Shown: positions 35,901 to 43,476, counted from the stretch's first letter. The stretch is 64,000 bases of DNA from Negativicutes bacterium (GCA_009930275.1 RZYP01000001.1:186001-250000), one strand, 5' to 3'. Program-made: numbers and translations. The notes: a model not told the origin generated them from the letters alone.

Positions 35901-36717
35901 AGCCCCTTACTCTATCGCTAAGCCACGAGTATTTATTCCTGTATTCCCAGGTATAAACTGTGAATATGATACAGCGGCTGCTTTTAACGCTGCCGGTGGT
36001 ATCGCCGATGTATTCGTCATAAGGAATTTGTCAGCAGCAGCAATAAACGATTCTATTGGCACTATGGTGAAAATGATTGATAATTGCCAGATATTGATGC
36101 TTCCAGGCGGTTTTAGTGCCGGAGACGAACCGGACGGTTCCGGAAAATTTATTGCAACTATGTTCCGCAACAAAAAGATACAAGAGTCGGTTAATAAATT
36201 GTTACAGCAGCGTGATGGTTTGATGCTAGGCATATGTAATGGCTTTCAGGCACTTATAAAACTGGGTTTAGTGCCTTACGGCGAAATTGTTGATACTTTG
36301 CCTGAACATCCCACATTAACCTTTAACACAATAGGCCGACATGTTTCACAGATTGTTGAAACAAAAATTATATCAAATATGTCTCCTTGGCTTAATTGCG
36401 TTGAGCCGGGTGATATCCATTCTGTCGCGGTATCACATGGAGAAGGACGTTTTTATGCTTCTGAGGCAGAAATCAAGCGTTTGTTTGATAATGGCCAGGT
36501 AGCGACACAATACGTTGATCATAATGGTTTCCCAACGATGAAAATGCCTTATAATCCTAATGGTTCGTTATACGCTATTGAAGGTATTACAAGCCCAGAC
36601 GGACGAGTTTTTGGTAAAATGGGTCATTCTGAACGTTTCGTACCGGGTTTGATGAAAAATATCGCGGGAAACAAGGACCAAAAAATATTCCTTTCTGGTG
36701 TCAAATATTTCGATTAA
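32938..36717 (+). CDS. purL: Phosphoribosylformylglycinamidine synthase, single-chain
   Basis: Fourth step of purine synthesis: FGAR plus glutamine and ATP to FGAM. At 1259 aa it is the fused form, combining the domains that Bacillus splits into PurS, PurL and PurQ. Visible are VLDTYWSDHCRHTTF near 218, KNETHNHPTEIEPFGGAAT near 323, RDPLSGRS near 348, and GGKDSMSGT near 784. The C-terminal class I glutamine amidotransferase has LPGGFSAGDEPDGSGKF, LGICNGFQALIKLG with the catalytic Cys near 1099, SHGEGRF, and GHSERFVPG with the His near 1230. TTGGAGGA at 32925-32932 favours ATG 32938 over 32932. No other pur genes lie nearby. Confidence 0.95.
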   Translation: MSEKIKRIFVEKKPEFAIEKQELLADLRHNLGLNNILDMRILNRYDVLGLSDEEFAEASRLVFSEPPVDIVFEEELLLASGSRSFVVELLPGQYDQREDFAEQCVQLITQKEKPTVSHAKVYILDGNLSDVEFERVKKYCINPIEAREASWDKPATLQAIWEEPPRVVVLEKFNDLTRSEMDSFRIECGLAMGIEDLLFCQKYFREEGRVPTITEIKVLDTYWSDHCRHTTFTTEIQDVEIAPGVYNQPIQAAYDRYMEVREELYGKDTERPVTLMDIAVLGMKKLRSEGKLEDLDLSDEINACSIIVPIEIDGKSEEWLVMFKNETHNHPTEIEPFGGAATCLGGAIRDPLSGRSYVYQAMRVTGCGDPRTPIEDTLPGKLPQRKITIGAANGYSSYGNQIGLATGHVQEYYHDKFVAKRMELGAVIGAVPRSNVRREEPKPGDLIVLLGGRTGRDGCGGATGSSKEHTVESLLSCGAEVQKGNPPTERKIQRLFRNAEVTKLIKRCNDFGAGGVSVACGELTDGLVINLDKVPKKYEGLDGTELAISESQERMALVIEAKDRETFISYADKENLEATVVAEVSSDSRLVMYWRGERIVDLSRAFLNTNGVSQKTDIVVKEITDECVFDRVPVTVANSSSLEQAWLSNLSRLNVCSQKGLSERFDSTIGRGTVLMPFGGKTQLTPTEGMVARIPVINGTTNSASVMACGYNPDVACWSPFHGAMYAVVESVCRAVALGANPDKIHLTLQEYFPKLNNTETWGQPFSALLGAFVAMDSLGIAAIGGKDSMSGTFMDKTVPPTLVSFAVNVIKGEDAVSSEFKSVGNNVIFVPAPRDKNEVIDFNVLRKNARAIHKSILSKKVVSVSVVKEGGIAAAVSVMCLGNSLGFEFIKPFNDTDSLFTLQPGGFIIELADGLTPEDVFEGIEYINLGHVTCNDFISLNDTQIHLQEIGNMYLKPLETIFPRIAETDGDNQVIAQPTYKPHLPLTAPYSIAKPRVFIPVFPGINCEYDTAAAFNAAGGIADVFVIRNLSAAAINDSIGTMVKMIDNCQILMLPGGFSAGDEPDGSGKFIATMFRNKKIQESVNKLLQQRDGLMLGICNGFQALIKLGLVPYGEIVDTLPEHPTLTFNTIGRHVSQIVETKIISNMSPWLNCVEPGDIHSVAVSHGEGRFYASEAEIKRLFDNGQVATQYVDHNGFPTMKMPYNPNGSLYAIEGITSPDGRVFGKMGHSERFVPGLMKNIAGNKDQKIFLSGVKYFD

Positions 36718-36730
36718 ATCATTAAATCAA

Positions 36731-36763
36731 AAAAAACCTGCATCTTAAGATGCAGGTTTTTTT
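36731..36763. terminator. Bidirectional terminator between purL and the RHH gene
   Basis: A perfect palindrome of about 28 bp, AAAAAACCTGCATC and its complement, flanked by A and T runs. It can end transcription of purL on the plus strand and of the convergent small RHH gene on the minus strand, whose stop codon is at 36762-36764. Confidence 0.9.
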
Positions 36764-36929
36764 AATCATCAATTTTGATTTTACCACATTTGTTTTCGTA
36801 ATCATCTACAATCCATTTTAATATTTGCTCAATTTCCCTGTTCACTGACCGCCCGTTGTTGTCTGCAATAATTTTTAGCTTTTTTAAAATAATGGGATGT
36901 ATTCTTAATGTAAAACGTGCTGGTTCCAT
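36762..36929 (-). CDS. Small ribbon-helix-helix DNA-binding protein
   Basis: A 55-codon minus-strand gene, too short for many gene finders. The product begins MEPARFTLRIHPIILKKL and continues KIIADNNGRSVNREIEQILK, ending in an acidic, Lys-containing tail. The pattern is that of the Arc/MetJ RHH fold. A short basic beta strand (ARFTLRI) that would enter the major groove is followed by helix A, a GRSVN turn and helix B. RHH proteins are dimeric repressors. GGAGG (complement of 36939-36943) is 9 nt before the ATG. A minus-strand promoter and phased ATGTC repeats lie upstream. No toxin gene is adjacent, so a toxin-antitoxin role is not supported. Targets beyond its own promoter are unknown. Confidence 0.8.
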   Translation of the reverse strand: MEPARFTLRIHPIILKKLKIIADNNGRSVNREIEQILKWIVDDYENKCGKIKIDD

Positions 36930-36948
36930 TGACAATTACCTCCATATG

Positions 36949-36987
36949 ATGTCATTATTATGTCAAAAAAACTCCAAAAAGATGTCT
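36949..36987. repeat. Three ATGTC repeats phased by 11 and 22 bp (putative RHH operator)
   Basis: ATGTCA at 36949-36954, ATGTCA at 36960-36965 and ATGTCT at 36982-36987. Spacing is exactly 11 and 22 bp, so all lie on one face of the helix. At the skipped position (36971) a weak ACTCCA match occurs. They lie just downstream of the predicted minus-strand start site and before the RHH gene, as expected for an autorepression operator. Confidence 0.55.
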
Positions 36988-36994
36988 TGTTATT

Positions 36995-37023
36995 ATTTTA
37001 TCCGAAATATTTCTTTTTTTCAA
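36995..37023 (-). promoter_or_regulatory. Minus-strand promoter of the RHH gene
   Basis: Read on the minus strand: TTGAAA (37018-37023) and TAAAAT (36995-37000) with a 17-bp spacer. Transcription would begin near 36988, at the edge of the ATGTC repeats. Confidence 0.6.
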
Positions 37024-37155
37024 GTATTTTCATGATTACATGATTAACTGGATATTCTAGCCAATATAGAAGATTAATGGTGAGAATTGTGGTAAAATAT
37101 AACGCATAAGTACAATTTATTTAGAACATTATTTAGGACATTTGAGGAGGTAACC

Positions 37156-40080
37156 ATGAAATTAGAGATTAATGGTGTTTTTTCAGGTTTCATTGTTAAG
37201 GAGACTACATATATTGAAGAATTAAAGTCCGACGCGTCCCTTTTGGAACATATCAAAAGTGGAGCCCGGGTTCTATATTTGGGTAATAAGGATGATAATA
37301 AGGTTTTTTCAATAAGCTTTCGTACACCGCCTAATGATGATTCAGGCGTGGCGCATATATTAGAGCATTCTGTTTTGTGTGGTTCCCGTAAATATAGACT
37401 TAAAGAACCATTTGTCGAATTGGTTAAAGGGTCCATGAACACTTTCCTGAATGCTATGACATATCCAGATAAAACTATGTATCCGTTAGCGAGTAGGAAC
37501 GATAAAGATTTCCATAATTTAATGGATGTTTACCTTGATGCCGTATTTTATCCCTTGATTTATGAAAATCAATATACACTTTTACAAGAAGGGTGGCATT
37601 ATTCAATTTCTGATGAAAATGAGCCACTCAAATACAACGGAGTAGTGTACAATGAAATGAAGGGAGTATTCTCTTCAGCAGATGCATTGCTTGATTATGA
37701 CTCTATGCAGGCATTGTTCCCTGATAACGCTTATCGCTTTGAATCTGGGGGGCATCCTGATTCAATTCCTGAGTTGACGCATGAGAAATTTTTGGATTTC
37801 CATAAGACCTACTATAGTCCGGAAAATTCTTACATTTATTTGTATGGCGACCTTGATATTCTTAAAACCTTGGAATTCTTGGACGCCGAGTATTTGAAGA
37901 ATTTTAATAGAAGCGGACTCGTTAATTCAAAAATTTCCAAGCAGCAACCGTTTGCTAAAACAAAAGATATTGCAAGCACTTATCCGGTCTCTGAAAACGA
38001 CGAGACCAAAGGGAAAACATATCACGAACTTCATGTTGTAGTTGGCGAAGCAACCGATATAAAAACTTCGGCGGCACTGCGTTTGTTGGAAACAATCCTT
38101 TTGGAGTCAAATTCCGCTCCCCTGAAAATCGCTTTGATGGAGGCAGGTATTGGCAGCGACATCTATGGCTCCTATGCGGGTAGCTATCTGCAGCCAATTT
38201 TTTCCGTTAAGGTAGCTGGGTCTGAGCCGGAAATGCGTGACAAATTTATTAGTATCACTTACAAAACTTTGCAGGACATTACGATAAATGGTATTGACAA
38301 AGAATTATTGGAGGCAGGTTTGAATTCTTTCGAATTCAAACTACGAGAAGCTGATTTCGGCGTGTACCCAAAAGGATTGATTTATGGCATAAGCTGCATG
38401 GATAGTTGGTTATATGATGGTAATCCGTTTGATTGCATGCGATATGAAGGAATTTTGCAAGAACTGCGTGATGGAATTAAAACCAGATATTTCGAGCAAC
38501 TTATTGAAAATTACATTCTTGATAATACACATAAAGTATTGATAACGCTTTGTCCAGAAAAAGGAAAAGAGCAGTGTGACCAACTAAGAGAAACAAAAAA
38601 ATTAGAGAAAATTAAAAGCTCTTTGACTAAAGACGAATTGGAAGAATTTATTGAGCAGACAAAAATATTGTGTCAACTGCAAACAAGCGAAGACACACCA
38701 GAAGCACTGGAATCTATTCCGGTACTGGAACGCAGCGATCTCAGAAGAGAAATTGACCCTATACCGTCAGAAATAGTTTATAAGGGCGATAAGGCAATCC
38801 TTTACCTACCGGGGCAAACCAACAAGATAGCCTACATGAACTGGTATTTTGATCTTACCGGTATTAAGAGGGATTTGTTGCCATATGCGTATCTTCTAAG
38901 CGATGTACTCGGCAAGGTGGATACAAAGGATTTTACCTACCAGTCACTTGCTACTGCGACAAACAAGTATACGGGCGGTGTTGGATTTCAGCTTTCAGCA
39001 TATTCCAAGAATGACAACGCCGATGATTATTCCATTTGTTTCGCCGTTCAGGCTAAAGTTCTGACTGTAAAAATTGAGAAGTTGTTCGAAATTCTTCGTA
39101 ATATTTCTTTAACCAGTAACTTCGATAATAGTAAAAGAATTTGCGAAATAGTTAATGAGATCAAGACCGATTGGGACAGCCAGTTTTTCAATAGAGGGCA
39201 GAGTGTTGCCTGCACGCGGCTTTGTTCATATTTTTCTCTTGCATCACGCGTTAACGAACAAGATTACCTTAGCTACTATCACTTTATTAAAAACCTAGCA
39301 GCAAATTTTGAAAGTAGTTTCCTTGATGTCCAAGCGAAACTAAAACAATTGCTTGGGGTGCTTTTTCATAGCAGTAAATTATTGTTTGCTTTCTCTTGCG
39401 AAGAAACTGATCGTGAAAAAGTTGCAGAAGCTGGTGAAGCATTTATCTCTATACTACCTGAGTCTGAATACGCGGGAAAGCATGCTGAAATAATTTCATT
39501 GCCTCAAATTAATGAAGGAATTGCAACCAATGGCAAAGTTCAATATGTAGCAGCCGGTGGCAATTATAGAAAGAATGGTTATGAATATACTGGTTCCTTG
39601 AAGGTCTTGGAAACTATTTTACGCTATGATTACCTTTGGAATAGAATAAGAGTTCAAGGTGGCGCTTACGGTGCAAGTGCGCGATTCGACCGTAACGGTG
39701 TGGCGTATTTTTCTTCTTACCGCGATCCAAATTTGAAGAAAACACTTCAGGTTTATAAAGAACTGCCAGATTATCTGGAAAATTTCATGGTTTCAGAGCG
39801 GGAGCTAAAGAAATATGTTATTGGTACCGTAAGTGGAATGGACACACCGTTAACTAATTCAATGTTATTGGAAAGGGCATGTATTATGTCATTAAAAGAA
39901 ATAACCGATGAAATGCGTCAGAAGGAGCGTTTAGAGGTTATTGACGTTAAAAATGAAGATATTGTTAATTTGGCTGTTTTAGTAAGAGACTTGCTAAGCG
40001 AAGATTACTATTGCGTAGTAGGAAGCCAGTCAATGTTAGAACAGAACAAAGAAATTTTTCAAGAAATTATTAATATCTAA
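37156..40080 (+). CDS. M16C family zinc protease (insulinase/presequence-protease type)
   Basis: 974-aa peptidasome-like protease with four M16 modules in one chain, as in mitochondrial PreP and Borrelia/Clostridium relatives. The inverted zinc motif is in HILEHSVLCGSRKY near residues 66-79 (HxxEH). The downstream Glu ligand is in YNEMKGVFSS near 168. PFVELVKGSMNTFLNAMTYPDKT near 85-107 is the PreP-type substrate segment, and the C-terminal half has RVQGGAYGASARFDRNG near 833-849. No signal peptide is visible, so it should act on peptides in the cytoplasm. GAGGAGG at 37144-37150 sets ATG 37156. A large hairpin follows the gene. Confidence 0.9.
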   Translation: MKLEINGVFSGFIVKETTYIEELKSDASLLEHIKSGARVLYLGNKDDNKVFSISFRTPPNDDSGVAHILEHSVLCGSRKYRLKEPFVELVKGSMNTFLNAMTYPDKTMYPLASRNDKDFHNLMDVYLDAVFYPLIYENQYTLLQEGWHYSISDENEPLKYNGVVYNEMKGVFSSADALLDYDSMQALFPDNAYRFESGGHPDSIPELTHEKFLDFHKTYYSPENSYIYLYGDLDILKTLEFLDAEYLKNFNRSGLVNSKISKQQPFAKTKDIASTYPVSENDETKGKTYHELHVVVGEATDIKTSAALRLLETILLESNSAPLKIALMEAGIGSDIYGSYAGSYLQPIFSVKVAGSEPEMRDKFISITYKTLQDITINGIDKELLEAGLNSFEFKLREADFGVYPKGLIYGISCMDSWLYDGNPFDCMRYEGILQELRDGIKTRYFEQLIENYILDNTHKVLITLCPEKGKEQCDQLRETKKLEKIKSSLTKDELEEFIEQTKILCQLQTSEDTPEALESIPVLERSDLRREIDPIPSEIVYKGDKAILYLPGQTNKIAYMNWYFDLTGIKRDLLPYAYLLSDVLGKVDTKDFTYQSLATATNKYTGGVGFQLSAYSKNDNADDYSICFAVQAKVLTVKIEKLFEILRNISLTSNFDNSKRICEIVNEIKTDWDSQFFNRGQSVACTRLCSYFSLASRVNEQDYLSYYHFIKNLAANFESSFLDVQAKLKQLLGVLFHSSKLLFAFSCEETDREKVAEAGEAFISILPESEYAGKHAEIISLPQINEGIATNGKVQYVAAGGNYRKNGYEYTGSLKVLETILRYDYLWNRIRVQGGAYGASARFDRNGVAYFSSYRDPNLKKTLQVYKELPDYLENFMVSERELKKYVIGTVSGMDTPLTNSMLLERACIMSLKEITDEMRQKERLEVIDVKNEDIVNLAVLVRDLLSEDYYCVVGSQSMLEQNKEIFQEIINI

Positions 40081-40088
40081 AACAATCC

Positions 40089-40160
40089 GCCCTTCCTGCA
40101 AAGACCAAAAATGCAGCTTTTTATGGCTGAGTCTTTTTGACTTGAGGAAGGGCCTTTTCT
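40089..40160 (+). terminator. Large structured terminator after the M16C gene
   Basis: GCCCTTCCT (40089-40097) pairs perfectly with AGGAAGGGC (40145-40153), enclosing a second stem AAAGAC/GTCTTT (40100-40105 with 40131-40136) and a pyrimidine-rich apex; CTTTTCTT follows. It is longer and more branched than the other terminators here. Confidence 0.6.
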
Positions 40161-40305
40161 TGGGTTTAATACTAATTTATTTGTAAAGCTGCGAAACGAC
40201 ATTGACTTGAAGAATCATGAAATATATGTTGACATATTGTTATATTTGTTACTTTTCTTAGATATCTGAAAAATGCGAAAAAAGATTATTATTATGAAGA
40301 ATTAA

Positions 40306-40334
40306 TTGACATTTTGGGGATTTATCTTTAAACT
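40306..40334 (+). promoter_or_regulatory. Promoter of the SatP-like gene
   Basis: Consensus TTGACA at 40306-40311 and TAAACT at 40329-40334, spacer 17 bp. The inverted repeat at 40338 begins three bases after the -10. Confidence 0.65.
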
Positions 40335-40337
40335 CTA

Positions 40338-40370
40338 TTTGTAAGTAAAGTACTTATAATTACTTACAAA
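40338..40370. promoter_or_regulatory. Putative operator: 11-bp perfect inverted repeat
   Basis: TTTGTAAGTAA (40338-40348) is the exact reverse complement of TTACTTACAAA (40360-40370), with an 11-bp centre containing AAGTACTT, itself a palindrome (40348-40355). It straddles the likely transcription start, fitting a repressor site. Without a T tract it is not a terminator, and the ribosome site lies just after it. Confidence 0.6.
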
Positions 40371-40389
40371 GTATAAAGGAGGCATGTTA

Positions 40390-41013
40390 ATGAGTACAAG
40401 TAATTCAACGCAACAGGTGCAAATTTCGGTTGCAGATCCCACGCCACTAGGATTGCTAGGTTTAGCAATAGTAACGTTGGTGGCTTCAGCACAGAAACTT
40501 GGTATAGTAAGCGGGGTATCCTGGGTACTCCCGTGGGCGCTGTTTATGGGTTCTTTCGCCCAATTATTGGCTTCATATTTCGATTTTTGTCACAAAAACA
40601 TCTTTGGTGCAACAATTTTCGGTGCGTTTGGTTTTTTCTGGTCAGGCGTTGCAATGAGCTGGATGATAAAAGCAGGTTGTTTTGGGTCTGGCTTGGTTGC
40701 GGGCATAGATCCCAAAGCTTTGGGTTTTGCTTTCCTAGGTTATTTTCTGTTTGCCTGTGTAGGTACTATTGCGGCTGCAGAAGCAAATTTATTCTTGTTT
40801 ACTGATATGGTATTTATTGACCTGCTTCTTCTTGGTCTTACTTTGGATACACTTGGCCTTGGCGGTCATTGGGCACATTCAATGGCAGCTTATTCTGAAT
40901 TGATTGTTTCCTTACTTTCTCTGTACGGAGCAAGTGCAATCTTTTTAAACAATTTCTTCGGACGTCAGTTCTGGCCATTAGGAAAACCACTAGGCATTTT
41001 TAAAAGAGGCTAA
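40390..41013 (+). CDS. satP: Acetate/succinate transporter, GPR1/FUN34/YaaH (SatP) family
   Basis: 207-aa inner-membrane protein with six predicted transmembrane segments. The family N-terminal motif NPAPLGL appears as DPTPLGLLGLAIVT near residues 18-31. FGAFGFFWSGVAM near 78-90 and GYFLFACVGTIAAAEAN near 115 match the anion pore helices. Homologues carry acetate and succinate, driven by protons or acting as channels. AAGGAGG at 40376-40382 is 7 nt from ATG 40390, while ATG 40384 is too close. It is monocistronic between a promoter with an operator-like repeat and a bidirectional terminator, so it may be independently induced. Confidence 0.88.
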   Translation: MSTSNSTQQVQISVADPTPLGLLGLAIVTLVASAQKLGIVSGVSWVLPWALFMGSFAQLLASYFDFCHKNIFGATIFGAFGFFWSGVAMSWMIKAGCFGSGLVAGIDPKALGFAFLGYFLFACVGTIAAAEANLFLFTDMVFIDLLLLGLTLDTLGLGGHWAHSMAAYSELIVSLLSLYGASAIFLNNFFGRQFWPLGKPLGIFKRG

Positions 41014-41020
41014 TACTGAA

Positions 41021-41054
41021 AAAGGCGCTATCATACATGTATGATAGCGCCTTT
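41021..41054. terminator. Bidirectional terminator between satP and the nicotinate PRTase gene
   Basis: Perfect 34-bp palindrome built of AAAGGCGCTATCATACA and its complement. It lies between convergent genes and has A- and T-rich flanks on both sides. Confidence 0.92.
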
Positions 41055-41064
41055 ACTATTTGTA

Positions 41065-42117
41065 TTAATCAACCAGTTCAAGTCTGGCGTTTGGCAAGTA
41101 TTTTCTGCCAGCTTTGCCACAAGGTTTGCCGTCGCTTAAAACGATATCTGCGGTAAAATTAATATTGCCATCAAAAAAACTGCTGCCAATAGCATAAGTG
41201 TCTACTGGAACCTTTAAATTTTCGAATTCAGCAATTTTATCAGCATCAAAACCGCCGGAGACAATAATTTTCACATAGTCAAAACCTTCGGCATCAAGAG
41301 CATTCCTGACTGCTGCTACCAGTTCCTTACAGACGCCTGTGGGAGGGAAGATACCCATTTGGGACTGTATCGTCTTATCAACCATGTTGTTTGATGTGTC
41401 TAAACGTACTCCCTGCAATTTTTTGCCTAACTTACGTGCTACGGCCAGTGAAGTATTGACGCAATCATTGTCAAAATCAACAAGAGCTATTCGGCTGACT
41501 GAAGGGTCTATATACTTATCGAAGGCAAGTGTAGCTGCAACAGTATCACCGCCATAAGTTGCAATCAGCGCATGCGGGATAGTGCCCAGTCCTTCGACGC
41601 CGGCAGCAGAGGCATTTGCATCAGTTGAGAAGCTCTTAATACCTCCGACCATTGCAGCGTAACCATCCTGTTCTTGCGTAAGATAAGAATCATAACGGGC
41701 TGAGAAGAACAGAACTTGTTTGCCGTCTGCTGCTTGAACTGCACGTCGAACATTTGTTGCGATACGGCTTTGTCTGGCCATAACTCCAAGATAAACCGTT
41801 TCAAGATGGGCAAAATCGGCTAAATCACCTTCAATTGTCATGAAAGTTTCCCAAGGTGCAATTTCATCACCGTCATGCAGCGCATGAATAGTAATGTTTT
41901 CCGGATTGAAGGCGCAAGTTTTGATAATAGCGATTGCTTCGTCAACACCGCATAAAACACAATGTTCTCTCTGAAAGACCTGCATAAGGACGCGTGGATG
42001 GTGATTATCTTTATTTAATATTTCCGCTGTGCGCAGGAAATAATCATCACTGTAATAGCCAGACTTAATTTTATCAATGGGAATATTAAAAGTAGATAGT
42101 GGTGGTCTTTTTTTCAT
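41065..42117 (-). CDS. Nicotinate phosphoribosyltransferase
   Basis: NAD salvage enzyme making nicotinate mononucleotide from nicotinate and PRPP. The 350-aa protein belongs to the shorter NAPRTase clade (begins KKRPPLSTFNIPIDKIKSGYYSDDYFLRTAEI). The quinolinate-PRT-like barrel is seen in VMARQSRIATNVRRA near 111, FFSARYDSY, LIATYGGDTVAATLAFDKY, VRLDTSN and KIIVSGGFDADKIAEF near 288. The track of open codons extends upstream to 42183, but AAGGAGGAT (complement of 42121-42129) sets the ATG at 42117. Nicotinate mononucleotide is also the phosphoribose donor for the CobT proteins at 27-29 kb. It is one of only two minus-strand genes I support. Confidence 0.85.
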   Translation of the reverse strand: MKKRPPLSTFNIPIDKIKSGYYSDDYFLRTAEILNKDNHHPRVLMQVFQREHCVLCGVDEAIAIIKTCAFNPENITIHALHDGDEIAPWETFMTIEGDLADFAHLETVYLGVMARQSRIATNVRRAVQAADGKQVLFFSARYDSYLTQEQDGYAAMVGGIKSFSTDANASAAGVEGLGTIPHALIATYGGDTVAATLAFDKYIDPSVSRIALVDFDNDCVNTSLAVARKLGKKLQGVRLDTSNNMVDKTIQSQMGIFPPTGVCKELVAAVRNALDAEGFDYVKIIVSGGFDADKIAEFENLKVPVDTYAIGSSFFDGNINFTADIVLSDGKPCGKAGRKYLPNARLELVD

Positions 42118-42132
42118 TTTATCCTCCTTAAT

Positions 42133-42176
42133 TGTTGTAATGCGAATGTTGTTATTGAAAATGGATGTTGTAATGC
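42133..42176. repeat. Direct repeats in the leader of the nicotinate PRTase gene
   Basis: TGTTGTAATGC occurs at 42133-42143 and again at 42166-42176, 33 bp apart, and a related TGTTGTTA lies between at 42147-42154. The set lies between the minus-strand promoter and the ribosome site; possible operator. Confidence 0.45.
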
Positions 42177-42185
42177 TTAACAATT

Positions 42186-42215
42186 ATGATACAATAATAG
42201 CGTTCTAATATGCAA
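42186..42215 (-). promoter_or_regulatory. Minus-strand promoter of the nicotinate PRTase gene
   Basis: On the minus strand, TTGCAT (42210-42215) and TATCAT (42186-42191), spacer 18 bp. Confidence 0.5.
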
Positions 42216-42282
42216 GTAAGTGTAGCAATTTGCTATATAATTAATGTGTATTACTTTATTATTCTGTTAAGAGGGCTTGGAT

Positions 42283-43380
42283 ATGACAAAGAAAAAATAC
42301 AAAATTTTAATTATGTCTGCGCCCATAGGTTCCGGACATGCGCTGGCAGCGGAGGCTTTAAAGGAAGAATTCGAAAAGAACGATGAATGCGAAATTTTGT
42401 TGGGTAGTGCTTTTGATTTCTTCCCGGCAATATTGGGTAAAATTGTTTTGAGGAGCTATTTAGCTGTTCTTAAGCATATCCCGGGGTTATATGAAATTGC
42501 TTATAAATGGGGAAACAACCCGTCCGGATCTCTTTGGCTGCGTAATATTATAAACAATTTGTTAGCTTTTTTGGCAGACAACTATTTGCGTAAAAGCAAT
42601 CCTGACGTAGTCATTGCGACTCACGCAACACCTGCTGGTATAATTTCGGCTTATAAAAAGAAGTACAAAGACCATAAGCTGTTGCTTGCATCGGTAATAA
42701 CAGATTTTACTATCCATAAATGGTGGTTATGTGAAGGTACTGACGCCTATTTCCTGGCAGCTGACGATTTGAAGCCGGCGATTACTCCGCTGCCCGGACA
42801 AGAATTGCATTATTACGGAATACCTGTTCGCAGCGCCTTTAGACAAAAGTATAATAGGGAAGAAATACGAAAAAAGTTTGGTTGGAAAGAAGACAGTAAG
42901 GTCTGTCTATTAATGGGTGGCGGAGAAGGATTACTGCCGATGAAAGAAATACTCCAAGGAATAATTGGGCGGGTTCCGAAAAAAACGCGTTTTGTTGCTA
43001 TTACAGGCAGAAATAAGAAATTAGCACTGGAATTAAAGAATATGTCTTCGGCATTTGAGGTATATGGTTTTACTGAAAAAATAGCTGAATTAATGCATGG
43101 CGCTGATATTATAATTAGCAAGGCCGGAGGTTTGACAGCCGCAGAAACGATAACCACAAAGTTAACCTACATAATATATAAACCGTTACCAGGACAGGAA
43201 GAAGCAAACGCAGAATATCTCAAGAGCGCAGGGGCGGCTGATATTGCAAATACACCGGAAGATGTCTTAAATATCATAGAGGCATATTGGAACGAGACTA
43301 GCTGCGAAATATTAAATCTGGCAAAACCGGAAGCAGCCAAAAATATTGCAAAAACTATTATCGATAGGCTTGAATCATGA
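42283..43380 (+). CDS. Glycosyltransferase of the MGDG synthase / UgtP family
   Basis: 365-aa GT28-type enzyme expected to add sugar from a UDP-sugar to diacylglycerol or a related membrane acceptor. The N-terminal MGDG-synthase domain has ILIMSAPIGSGHALAAEALKEEF near 8-30. The C-terminal donor domain shows LLMGGGEGLLPMKEIL near 206, FEVYGFTEKIAELMHGADIIISKAGGLTAAE near 253-283, and YKPLPGQEEANAEYL near 297. GAGGG at 42271-42275 fits ATG 42283; a TTG two codons earlier is rejected. The glycolipid product is not predictable. It is divergent from the nicotinate PRTase gene. Confidence 0.82.
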   Translation: MTKKKYKILIMSAPIGSGHALAAEALKEEFEKNDECEILLGSAFDFFPAILGKIVLRSYLAVLKHIPGLYEIAYKWGNNPSGSLWLRNIINNLLAFLADNYLRKSNPDVVIATHATPAGIISAYKKKYKDHKLLLASVITDFTIHKWWLCEGTDAYFLAADDLKPAITPLPGQELHYYGIPVRSAFRQKYNREEIRKKFGWKEDSKVCLLMGGGEGLLPMKEILQGIIGRVPKKTRFVAITGRNKKLALELKNMSSAFEVYGFTEKIAELMHGADIIISKAGGLTAAETITTKLTYIIYKPLPGQEEANAEYLKSAGAADIANTPEDVLNIIEAYWNETSCEILNLAKPEAAKNIAKTIIDRLES

Positions 43381-43387
43381 TGTTTAC

Positions 43388-43416
43388 TTGACCGTCGTAA
43401 TTTTACGAACTATAAT
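43388..43416 (+). promoter_or_regulatory. Promoter of the dprA-topA run
   Basis: TTGACC (43388-43393) and TATAAT (43411-43416) with a 17-bp spacer. The spacer contains the inverted repeat CGTAA-TT-TTACG (43396-43407). Confidence 0.75.
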
Positions 43417-43476
43417 GACTTGATGTAGACATTGAACTAACGATTATTTCCAATTGTTGTTCGTGCTCCAATCATC

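Larger units (their letters stand above)
40081..40389. other. 309-bp intergenic region: terminator, promoter and operator
   Basis: Besides the structured terminator, the satP promoter and an 11-bp inverted repeat, the stretch 40161-40300 is AT-rich with no open frame or RNA gene that I can support. Confidence 0.6.

Noticed and set aside
42223..42241. Palindrome TAGCAATTTGCTA beside a TATAAT before the glycosyltransferase gene
   Set aside because: No -35 at a usable distance and the palindrome is short; not enough for a promoter or operator call.
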